Shown here piece by piece: positions 7,600 through 14,247 of a stretch of DNA of 15,468 nt (the stretch's first letter is position 1; each line of letters starts with the position of its first letter). This stretch comes from Firmicutes bacterium UBA4795. GTDB lineage: Bacteria; Bacillota; Desulfotomaculia; Desulfotomaculales; Nap2-2B. A model generated the notes under the pieces. The model was not told where the DNA came from, made no database searches, and saw only the letters and a program-made list of their open reading frames with translations. The position numbers were made by a program, and so were the translations under genes. The DNA lies in contig DHGP01000036.1 in assembly GCA_002402825.1 (NCBI GenBank), positions 1 to 15,468 of the forward strand, written 5' to 3'.

Positions 7600-8294
7600 T
7601 CAAAGATAACACTTTCCCGGGGGGGCTTCCTTTACCACCCTGGCCGGAACTCCCATGACTACTTTATAAGGGGGCACGTCTTTGGTTACCACGCTGCCTG
7701 CTCCCACAAGGCAACCTTCACCGAAGCGCACTCCCGGCAAGACGGTTACATTAATAGCAATGCGTACGTATTTTTCGGTGGTAAAACCAATCAGGTTTTG
7801 ACCGTGGCCGGCCCGACGGTGAGTCATGGCCTGGTCGTTGGCACCGGCAAAGCACGGGCCAATAAAGGTATAATCACCAATATCACAAAATTTAGTGATA
7901 TAACATTGGGTTTGGATACCAGCATAGTTGCCAATTCTGGTATCCCCTTCAACGGAAGTTAAGGAGCCAATGTAAGTGTCGTGGCCAATTATGGTTTTTT
8001 CCCGAATAACTGCATTATGGCCAACCGAAGAATTGTTCCCTATTCGGGTTCCCCAGTAAATGACTGTTCCGCTGCGGATTTTAGCTTTTTCACCAATTTC
8101 AACTAAAAGTTCAGGGGGGATTTTTCTTCCGCTTTAAATTCCCGGTAACCAATTATTACATTGTCACAAATGAGAGCCCCTTTCTTAATAGTAACGTGGT
8201 CGTATATGGTGATGTTATTTCCCAGGATTACGTCCTCTTCAATGTTTACATTTTGGCCCATTCTTACGTTTTCTCCACATTGGAAAGTGGGCAT
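7600..8294 (-). pseudogene. hexapeptide-repeat N-acetyltransferase, single frameshift
   Basis: Left-handed beta-helix acetyltransferase of about 231 residues, fitting the role of acetylating the 3-amino group installed by the aminotransferase. ATG 8294 follows AAAAGGAG by eight bases and gives MPTFQCGENVRMGQNVNIEE. Hexapeptide turns run to DNVIIGYREFKAEEK, where the frame ends in SPLNF-TAG at 8103. A shift by one base in the A5-T-C6 stretch (8114-8125) leads to ELLVEIGEKAKIRSG, further turns such as IGNNSSVGHNAVI, then MTHRRAGHGQNLIGF, and the end VVTKDVPPYKVVMGVPARVV. The two halves together make one complete enzyme, so they should not be annotated as two genes. The base missing is most simply one A. 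The gene sits 16 bp upstream of the dehydrogenase. Confidence 0.85.
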
Positions 8295-8405
8295 CTTTTT
8301 TACTCCTTTTGCATTTATAATTTCGCGAATTTCTTTTTCTCCCAGTGCAGGTTGTACAGAGAGGGTAAGCACTTCTTTGACTGCTCTTTCTGTCTGAGGA
8401 AATTT
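8295..8405 (-). pseudogene. DegT-family aminotransferase, C-terminal remnant fused upstream of the acetyltransferase
   Basis: About 37 codons read KFPQTERAVKEVLTLSVQ and PALGEKEIREIINA. This matches the G.FP.(A/S/T)E....EVLSLPIYPELTEEQI tail of sugar aminotransferases; compare FPESEKVQEEVLSLPIYPEL in the aminotransferase at 9939-11066. It has lost its own stop codon and runs in frame into the acetyltransferase ATG at 8294, whose ribosome site lies inside it. Upstream it begins ten bases after the 2-epimerase stop. It points to a deleted third aminotransferase gene between the 2-epimerase and the acetyltransferase. Confidence 0.7.
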
Positions 8406-8414
8406 CCGATTATC

Positions 8415-9293
8415 TCACCTGTTTGCTAATGCTTTTACAATCTTTTGCGCTGCCTTGCCATCACCAAACATATCCCGCTGAGTTTCGCTTGGCTCAAAAT
8501 ATTTAATCGCTTCAATAATTTTATCTTTATCTAAACTAACCAGGATATTCCACCCATCCTCTACGGTTTCCGGCCAGCCGGTGGATGTATCTAGGGTTAT
8601 GCAGGGTACTCCAGCAAAGCAGGCTTCTTTTTGTAAACCTCCGGAATCAGTGAGGATTTTCCTGGCGTTTTTGGTTAAAACCAGCATGTCCAGGTAGCCT
8701 ACAGGCTTGGTAATAATTATGTTTGGTGTGTCGTGGAGGCTCATATTTAGCCCATATTGTTTTAAATATTTTTCTGTGCGCGGATGAACAGGAAAGACCA
8801 GTTTTTCTTCTTTTGCTATATCTAAAAAGGCTTCGCATATATTTTGCAGGTTTTCCTTAATATCGGTATTCCTGGCCCGGTAGACAGTGGCCAGCAGGTA
8901 TTTGCCTTTTTGCAAACCAAGCTGGTCTAAAATCTGCGAGCTTTTTTCGGCTTTTTGAGAAAAGTATTCAAAGCTGTCCAGCATTACATCGCCGGTTAGG
9001 TAAACTCCTTTGGTTAGACCTTCTTTTTGGAGGTTTTCCATGCAAGCTTGGGTAAGGGCAAATAGTAAGGTGGAAACGTGATCGGTGATAATCCTGTTGA
9101 TTTCTTCCGGTATACCCAGATTGTAATCCGGCTGGGGGATGCCCATTTCTTTAAAGAATGTATCAGATAATTCCTGGTCATAGTGCTGGCCAGTGTGGAT
9201 GATAATTTCCTGGTGCTGCTTGTGCAACTCTTTAGATACCAGAGCAGCTTTGATAAACTGCGGCCTGGCGCCTAAAATTGTAAGTATTTTCAT
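8415..9293 (-). pseudogene. wecB: UDP-GlcNAc 2-epimerase (WecB/WbpI type) with internal in-frame deletion
   Basis: The open frame of 292 residues begins MKILTILGARPQFIKAALVS at ATG 9293 (AAAAGGAAA upstream) and ends QKIVKALANR. Family members have about 360-380 residues. The sequence jumps from QPDYNLGI directly to PEEINRIITDHVS (DNA near 9108-9114). The family normally has some 65-70 residues between these points, including the GDT...T loop and the HVEAGLR loop, which hold the equivalents of E. coli WecB Asp95 and Glu117. In addition the HRxEN motif, with the catalytic His, reads YRARN here (8868-8882). The enzyme is therefore unlikely to work even though the frame is open. By context it would epimerise C2 of a UDP-diacetamido sugar or UDP-GlcNAc. 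Confidence 0.85.
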
Positions 9294-9308
9294 TTGCGCT
9301 TTTTCCTT

Positions 9309-9581
9309 TTAATTCCACTCTTCTAAAGCTAATTCTGGATAATTTTCCAGAGGTACTTTAATTTCTTTTTTGGGCGCTTTTCTGGTCGAGTAAATGTCCA
9401 TAAAGCTTTTCTCTATTTTTTTCAATACGTTTGCTTTAAAATATTGCTCTCCGCAGTATTCACATTCCTCACAGGGAACATCATTAACGATCAAAAAATG
9501 ATCATTATGCTTGTAAATGTATTGGATATCCTTTTCTTTAAAATTTTTATACCCACAAAAGTTACAGACTTTAATACTCAT
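9309..9581 (-). CDS. YgiT-type zinc-finger antitoxin
   Basis: 90-residue protein. The N-terminal zinc module uses two CxxC knuckles: CNFCGY near residue 6 and CEYCGEQYF near residue 40, preceded by VPCEEC. This is the YgiT/MqsA-N pattern found in antitoxins paired with DUF4258 or MqsR-like toxins. The C-terminus is charged and could bind the toxin; the MqsA helix-turn-helix domain is absent. ATG 9581 overlaps the toxin stop codon by four bases (ATGA), so the two are coupled. The 2-epimerase gene begins 15 bases downstream. Confidence 0.8.
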   Translation of the reverse strand: MSIKVCNFCGYKNFKEKDIQYIYKHNDHFLIVNDVPCEECEYCGEQYFKANVLKKIEKSFMDIYSTRKAPKKEIKVPLENYPELALEEWN

Positions 9582-9901
9582 TTTTTATTCCCTCTTTCAA
9601 AGGGTGATTTAAACTTAGGAGGAAGAGGAATATAAACTGTTATGATAACCAGTTGCTCTCCTCTTTTTCCGCAAACAACATGAACTGGCTTTCCTGCATC
9701 TGTAAAACCAGCAATTAAACAGCTATCGCCACGTCCAGTATCTTCGTAAAACTCTATTATTTTACCAGAAAGCAGCGCTTCTTCAATTTCCTTAATGGTT
9801 AAATTTTCATTTTGACGTTCTTTGTCTCCGTGTCTTGAAAAGTAATAGTTATTTTCTTTAACCTTTGTTTTTATCCATTCAATATTATCGAAAAAACCCA
9901 A
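9578..9901 (-). CDS. DUF4258-family toxin
   Basis: 107-residue putative ribonuclease toxin. DUF4258 features are FSRHGDKERQNENLTIKEI near the N-terminus, then EEALLSGKIIEFYEDTGRGD, a PVHVVCG strand and LVIITVYIP at the C-terminus. I chose TTG 9901 because AAGGAAG lies six bases before it and the protein then begins with family sequence (GFFDNIEWIKTKV); the longer frame to 9988 overlaps the upstream aminotransferase and adds no recognisable sequence. It forms a type II TA pair with the zinc-finger protein. It looks intact, in contrast to the genes on both sides. Confidence 0.75.
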   Translation of the reverse strand: MGFFDNIEWIKTKVKENNYYFSRHGDKERQNENLTIKEIEEALLSGKIIEFYEDTGRGDSCLIAGFTDAGKPVHVVCGKRGEQLVIITVYIPLPPKFKSPFERGNKK

Positions 9902-9938
9902 CGTGATCTTCCTTTTTTTATTATAACATGAGAAATAT

Positions 9939-11066
9939 TTAAGAAGCCATTCCTTTAGCAAAGAACCCTTTAATCGTCTTAGCAACATTGCTAATTTGTT
10001 CTTCCGTCAGTTCAGGATAAATTGGCAGGGAAAGGACTTCTTCTTGTACCTTTTCGCTTTCGGGAAAATCACCTTTTTTGTATTTCAGATGGTGATAAAC
10101 ATCTTGTAAGTGTAAAGAAACAGGGTAGTATATTGCACTGGCTATGCCTTGGGTGCGAAGGTATTGCTGCAGTTGGTTCCTGTTTTTTTGAGAATTTTTA
10201 AGACGAATTGTGTAATAGTTAAATACATGGTTTCTGTCTGGCGCAATGTAAGGCAGTGCAATATTATCAATTTCCTTCATGCATTGGGCATAAACTTCTG
10301 TTGCTTTCTGTCTTTTCTCAATCCAGGAGTCGGTATATTTAAGCTTAACCCTCAAGATAGCTGCCTGCAGGTTATCTAGTCGGCTGTTAAAGCCTGGTAT
10401 AAGATGGTAATATTTTTCTTTACAGCCGTGATTGCGGAGCATTTTTACCTTTTCGGCAATTTCCGGGTTATTTGTTGTTACTATTCCTCCGTCACCGTAT
10501 GCGCCAAGTATTTTGCTAGGGAAAAAACTAAAGCAACCAGCATCGCCAAGAGAGCCTGTTTTCTTTCCCATGTATTCTGAACCTAAAGATTGGGCGCAAT
10601 CTTCAATAACCATAAGGTTGTATTTTTCAGCCAGTTCTAAGATGGGCTTCATGGTTGCAGCCTGTCCGTAAAGATGGACGGGGAGAATAGCTTTAGTTCT
10701 ATCACTGATTTTGGATTCAATCTTCATTGAGTCCATGTTATAGGTTTCCGGGTCTATGTCCACAAAAACAGGGACGGCGCCACACTGGGTAATGGCTTCG
10801 GCGGTGGCAATAAAGGTAAAAGGGGTGGTGATTACTTCATCCTTCGGCCCCACGCCGCAGGCAAGAAGACCAAGCTGCAAGGCTTCAGTTCCCGAGGCAA
10901 CCCCTATAGCGTATTTTACATCCAAATAAGAAGCAATTTCTTCTTCAAATGCTTTTACATCTGCGCCGAGGATGAATTCTCCCTGCTCAATTACTTTGTG
11001 GATAGCCTGGTCTATTTCTGCTTTGATGGAATTGTATTGGACATTTAAGTCTGTTAAGGGTATCAT
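9939..11066 (-). CDS. DegT/DnrJ/EryC1/StrS aminotransferase (WbpE-like)
   Basis: 375-residue PLP enzyme that looks complete. Features in order: MIPLTDLNVQYNSIKAEID, QGEFILGADVKAFEEEIASY, the GTEALQLGL phosphate-binding loop, TPFTFIATAEAI, VFVDIDPETYNMD, IEDCAQSLGSEY, and the PLP lysine in FFPSKILGAYGDGG. The C-terminus is FPESEKVQEEVLSLPIYPEL. ATG 11066 has GGAGGA at 11071-11076, a strong site, so it is very likely the native start even though the frame is open further upstream into a truncated dehydrogenase. In the WbpA-B-D-E-I pathway it would aminate UDP-3-keto-GlcNAcA. It ends 37 bases before the TTG of the DUF4258 toxin. Confidence 0.9.
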   Translation of the reverse strand: MIPLTDLNVQYNSIKAEIDQAIHKVIEQGEFILGADVKAFEEEIASYLDVKYAIGVASGTEALQLGLLACGVGPKDEVITTPFTFIATAEAITQCGAVPVFVDIDPETYNMDSMKIESKISDRTKAILPVHLYGQAATMKPILELAEKYNLMVIEDCAQSLGSEYMGKKTGSLGDAGCFSFFPSKILGAYGDGGIVTTNNPEIAEKVKMLRNHGCKEKYYHLIPGFNSRLDNLQAAILRVKLKYTDSWIEKRQKATEVYAQCMKEIDNIALPYIAPDRNHVFNYYTIRLKNSQKNRNQLQQYLRTQGIASAIYYPVSLHLQDVYHHLKYKKGDFPESEKVQEEVLSLPIYPELTEEQISNVAKTIKGFFAKGMAS

Positions 11067-11876
11067 GTCGTCCTCCTTTTTAGGTATTGGTTGGCGTTCT
11101 ATCCAGTTAACTTTATGATTATAAAGAAGAAGTTTATCTTTGGCTACATCATCAAAAACAGCCATTTTATCACTGCCCACCACGATTAGTTTCTGTTCTT
11201 TGTAAGGATGCAACCAGCTTACAAAAATATGGGCCTTAACACCATTGGCAAAGGATAAATTGGTGATTGTAACGTCAGCAATTTCGCTGTTTAAGTAAGC
11301 ACCGCCTTGGGCCGCTACTTCGATGGGGGTTTCGCCTAAAAGAAAGATGATTACTGAGATGTCGTGCGGAGCGAAACTCCACAGGATATTTTCTTCCGTG
11401 CGAAACTTGCCCAGGTTTAAACGGTTAGAATAGATGTACTGGATTTTACCAAGGGAGCCGTTAGCAATTAAGTCCTTTAATTTTAATACAGCGGGGTGGT
11501 ATTCTAAGATATGGCCCACCATTAAGATTTTTTGCTGATTTTTAGCCAGGGCAATTAATTCTTCCCCTTCTTCAACCGTAAGTGCCAGGGGCTTTTCTAC
11601 AAAAACATCTTTTCCTGCCAGAAGGGCCATTTTTGCCATCTGGTAGTGCTGAACTGCAGGAGTGGCAATGACCACCCCTTTAACCTCCTCTTTTTCAAGC
11701 ACAAAAGGGAAATCTCCGGTTATGTTTATATCAGAATAGGTTTTTCTATATTCATTTTACTTTTGTAAATCTATTTCACAAATGGTATGCAGAGCACCCA
11801 GGTTGGCAAAATTGCGGACCAGGTTCTTGCCCCAGTAGCCGCCGCCAATTACGGCAATATTTTTGGTTGATAACAT
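11067..11876 (-). pseudogene. Gfo/Idh/MocA dehydrogenase (WbpB-like): nonsense codon 40, C-terminus lost, fused in frame to the aminotransferase
   Basis: ATG 11876, after GGGAG, starts MLSTKNIAVIGGGYWGKNLV, the NAD-binding loop. Codon 40 is TAA (11757-11759) after HTICEIDLQK; the same frame continues NEYRKTYSDINITGDFPFV and on through ATPAVQHYQMA, VFVEKPLALT (EKP motif), GHILEYHPAVLKL and WSFAPHDISV. The frame then passes WIERQPIPKKEDD straight into the aminotransferase ATG at 11066. Only about 270 codons are present, against 320-350 in the family, so the last 50-80 residues and the stop codon are missing. A GTG at 11702 could restart translation but would lack the nucleotide-binding half. 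In the pathway it would be the UDP-GlcNAcA 3-dehydrogenase. Confidence 0.85.
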
Positions 11877-11906
11877 ATATTTTTTCACTCCCTTGAAAAT
11901 AGGATT

Positions 11907-12193
11907 TAGGGGTTAGGATTTAGGATTTAGTTTCCTAAGGAACTGTTCAATAATTAACCATGCTTTTTGATAGTATAGTTCCAGTCTCCGTGGAACGGTT
12001 CAGGGTGATGACCGAGAGCTTTCAAATCAGCGTCATGCCATAATAATGGCAGACAAAAGACGGTTATGTCAAGTTTATTTTTGAGCAGCTCCTAATTAGT
12101 TTAGGAGTTACCCATGGGAACTTTTGTTCTTACCATTAATCATGAAAATAGCTGTTTGATTTAAGAAAACTAAATCCTAAATCCTAACCCCTA
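11907..12193. mobile_element. MITE-like element with 27-bp perfect terminal inverted repeats
   Basis: The 27-mer at 11907-11933 is the exact reverse complement of 12167-12193. Each outer end is TA followed by GGGG, so it can be read as a 25-bp inverted repeat flanked by a TA target duplication, the pattern left by IS630/Tc1-mariner elements. The repeat is built from 7-bp units of the type GGATTTA. The 233-bp interior has no protein frame but contains three short hairpins: 11978-11996 (GTTCCA/TGGAAC), 12032-12054 (TGCCAT/ATGGCA) and 12089-12107 (CTCCTAA/TTAGGAG). The right end lies exactly at the wecC stop codon. No transposase is present, so any movement would need one in trans. Confidence 0.7.
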
Positions 12194-13471
12194 CAACGTC
12201 TGGTAAACAAACCCTTTTTCCAGGGCTTCTTCTTTGTTAAAAAAACGGCGCACATCGATTAAGACCAGGTCGCCGTTGGCAACGGCCTTAAGTTTTTCTA
12301 ATGTTATTTCCCGAAAGGCGCGATGGGCTACCGCCAGGATTATGGCATCCAGGTGTGGAGCTTCGTCCAGACTGGTTATTTGTTTAATCTTAAACTCATT
12401 TTCTATATTGTCCAGGTGGGGGTCGTACCCAAGCACCTCTACGCCATATTCGGCAAGCTCGGCGATAATCTCTTTGGCTGGGCTTTCCCTGGTATCGGCC
12501 ACGTCCTCTTTATAAGTGAGGCCCATAAGTAAAACTTTGGAGCCTTTGATGACCTTGCAGGCGTTGTTTAAAGCCTTAATGGTAAGTTCGGCTATGTGTG
12601 CTTGGGCATATAATCATTTATTGCTCTTCCGGCTAAAATTACCTGGGGATGGTAGCCTAGCTCTTTGGCCTTATAAACCAAATAATACGGATCAACCGGT
12701 ATACAGTGGCCGCCCACCAGGCCGGGAGTATAGCGGTGAAAGTTCCACTTGGTGGAGGCCGCATTTAATACTTCCTGGGTATCCAGTCCCAGGCGGTGGA
12801 AGATGATGGCCAGTTCATTAACCAGAGCAATGTTTAAGTCCCGCTGGATGTTTTCGATGACCTTGGCTGCTTCAGCAGTGCGGATGTCCGGGGCGCAGTA
12901 AACGGAGCCGGTCACTAGTCGGTAAAGGTCTGCTACTAGTTGGGTTGTTTCTTCATCCATGCCGGCCACGATTTTGGTAATGGTTTGCAAGGTGTGTTCC
13001 TCGTCGCCGGGGTTGACCCGTTCCGGAGAGTAAGCCAGGCTGAAGTCCTGCCCGCAGGCCAAGCCCGATTCTTGTTCCAGGATTGGTTTAACTACTTCCT
13101 CGGTAACGCCCGGGTAAACGGTGGACTCTAGGATAACCGTGGAGTTCCGGCGCATGTTGGCGCCCACCAGGCGAGCGGCGTATTCCACGTAAGACAGGTC
13201 AGGAAACTTTGCTTTGGTAACTGGGGTGGGAACGCAAAGAATAAAGAAATCGGCCGGTCTTATTTTCTCCGGGTTGGTGGTAAAGACAAGGTTGCCGTTT
13301 CGATCGTCATTCGTTAGTTCTCGGTCGTCAGGGGACTTTTGTAAGGCAAATACTTTTTTTTTTATCCAGGTCAAAGCCGATGACTTTTAGTTTTTGGGCA
13401 AACGCTTCGGCCAAAGGTAGGCCTACGTAACCCAGGCCAACGATACAGACAGTGAAGTTTTCCAGGGTCAT
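12191..13471 (-). pseudogene. wecC: UDP-N-acetyl sugar 6-dehydrogenase (WecC/WbpA type), two frameshifts
   Basis: Would oxidise C6 of UDP-GlcNAc or UDP-ManNAc to the uronic acid with two NAD. ATG 13471, after AAGGAG, gives MTLENFTVCIVGLGYVGLPL, then FDLDKKK. There an A10 run (plus T10, 13354-13363) is one base too long and the frame shifts into VFALQKSPDDRELTNDD. The middle part holds LCVPTPVTKA, ESTVYPGVTEEV, AYSPERVNPGDEEH, AAKVIENIQRDLNIALVNEL and the catalytic Cys in GGHCIPVDPYYL. At 12595-12600 an extra CA ends the frame after DYMPKHT; skipping it restores HIAELTIKALNN and LLMGLTYKEDVADTRESPA to KGFVYQTL. The two insertions (+1 and +2) return to the starting frame. The TAG stop lies in the MITE end. 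Confidence 0.88.
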
Positions 13472-13544
13472 TATTTTTCTCCTTATTAAAAAATATTAAG
13501 GATAAACTCTAAATGTTAATCCAGTAGTTGTTTTTCCTACCAAG

Positions 13545-13580
13545 GTAAACATTCGTCAAATAACCAAAAATTCCTGCTGG
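13545..13580 (-). promoter_or_regulatory. conspicuous intergenic block upstream of wecC, function unknown
   Basis: Minus-strand text reads CCAGCAGGAATTTTT, a short AT spacer, then ATTTGACGAATGTTTACC. It lies about 75-110 bp before the wecC start, between that gene and a 2-epimerase tail remnant. A TTGACG inside it could be a -35, but I see no good -10 at the right distance. It may be part of an upstream regulatory site for the minus-strand operon; that is only a guess. Confidence 0.25.
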
Positions 13581-13584
13581 ATTC

Positions 13585-13768
13585 TTATAATTTTTTAATT
13601 GGAACATCTAATTCGTCCAGGAAATCCACACTTTCCAGAATTGGCAACTTTTTGTAAATTATGGCGAAACTTCTGGTCAAACAGAGCCTTTTTTAAACCC
13701 TTAACAATTTCTTCTTTTTGACATTCAAGATCAATAATGCTGTTTGCTCTAATCCTGCCTTTTTGAAT
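13585..13768 (-). pseudogene. UDP-GlcNAc 2-epimerase (NeuC/WecB family), C-terminal remnant
   Basis: The frame from 13768 reads IQKGRIRANSIIDLECQK, then EEIVKGLKKALFDQKFRHNLQKV. This resembles the RQKGR.R..S.ID...KEEI...I.KAL...FR C-terminal region of hydrolysing 2-epimerases. After QKVANSG the family's YG.G..S...I segment is missing; a different frame then reads LPILESVDFLDELDVPIKKL to TAA 13585-13587, which looks like the natural end. So a small deletion plus frameshift lies near 13635. The fragment begins right after an in-frame stop, directly against the start of the rmlA head on the other strand. Confidence 0.6.
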
Positions 13769-13771
13769 TTA

Positions 13772-13957
13772 TTGAAAGTGTTAATTTTAGTCGGGGAGCG
13801 GAGAACCCGTTTGCGGCCACTGACACATACCACCGCCAAGCAGTTGATTCCGGCGGCCAATAAGCCCATTATTTACTTTGTTTTAGTGCAAATCTGCGCC
13901 GCTGGAATAAAAGATATCGGCATTATTATTTCCCCGGAAACGCTAATTATTAATTAG
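13772..13957 (+). pseudogene. rmlA: glucose-1-phosphate thymidylyltransferase, N-terminal fragment
   Basis: TTG 13772 begins LKVLILVGERRTRLRPLTHT, continues AKQLIPAANKPIIYFVLVQI and ends AAGIKDIGIIISPET before LIIN and a TAG. This is the nucleotidyltransferase N-terminus of the long RmlA form. The nucleotide-binding GGRGTR loop reads GERRTR, so two key glycines are changed. The family continues for about 25-28 residues after SPET and then reads GLAHAV; that exact point is where the second piece starts at 14623. The gene has therefore been split by about 660 bp carrying a TA module, with roughly 80 bp of rmlA lost. Confidence 0.85.
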
Positions 13958-13969
13958 GGGTTTTTCCAA

Positions 13970-13998
13970 TTGTTTTACCTTACTGCTCATGATAAAAT
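13970..13998 (+). promoter_or_regulatory. probable promoter of the DUF2281/PIN pair
   Basis: TTGTTT at 13970-13975, a 17-bp spacer, and TAAAAT at 13993-13998, about 40 bp before the antitoxin start. The -10 differs from consensus at one position; the -35 keeps only TTG. Confidence 0.45.
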
Positions 13999-14037
13999 AA
14001 AACCAGGTTAAACCTTGCTTTAAGGGAGGTTGAAAGC

Positions 14038-14244
14038 ATGTCAACATTAAAGGAATTGGTAGAGCAGTTGCCCCCTGACCTTCAGGAGGAGGCAAGGGTT
14101 TTTGTGGAGTTTTTACTGGAGAAGAAGGCAAGGAAAAAGGCGAGAAAACTTCGTCAAGATTGGGCAGGTGCACTTAGGGGTTACCGTGATCAATATACCT
14201 CGTTGGAACTCCAGAAAAAGGCTTTGGAATGGCGAGGCGATTGA
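14038..14244 (+). CDS. DUF2281-type antitoxin
   Basis: 68-residue protein. The N-terminus LKELVEQLPPDLQEEARVFV is the PDUF2281 pattern (L..LPP.LQ.EV.DF..FL), followed by a basic helix EKKARKKARKLRQDW and the LRGYRDQYTSLELQKKALEW tail that contacts PIN toxins in this family. ATG 14038 follows GGGAGG at ideal spacing. It is encoded three bases ahead of a PIN toxin gene. The antitoxin looks whole, whereas its toxin is truncated. The module sits inside the split rmlA gene. Confidence 0.8.
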   Translation: MSTLKELVEQLPPDLQEEARVFVEFLLEKKARKKARKLRQDWAGALRGYRDQYTSLELQKKALEWRGD

Positions 14245-14247
14245 TTA

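Noticed and set aside
7600..8372. Two separate acetyltransferase genes (7600-7827 and 8103-8372)
   Set aside because: The region between them encodes continuous hexapeptide repeats in the frame of the downstream piece. It is one gene with one frameshift, and the true start is ATG 8294.
9902..9988. Longer N-terminus of the DUF4258 toxin
   Set aside because: The extra residues overlap the aminotransferase end and match nothing; TTG 9901 has a proper ribosome site.
9939..11702. A bifunctional 587-residue dehydrogenase-aminotransferase
   Set aside because: The dehydrogenase half has a nonsense codon upstream and lacks its C-terminus, and the aminotransferase keeps its own ATG with a strong ribosome site. 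A deletion scar is the simpler explanation.
5710..11759. TAA read as a sense codon (alternative genetic code)
   Set aside because: TAA also occurs as the normal stop of several genes in the window, and the other lesions are frameshifts or deletions that recoding cannot explain.
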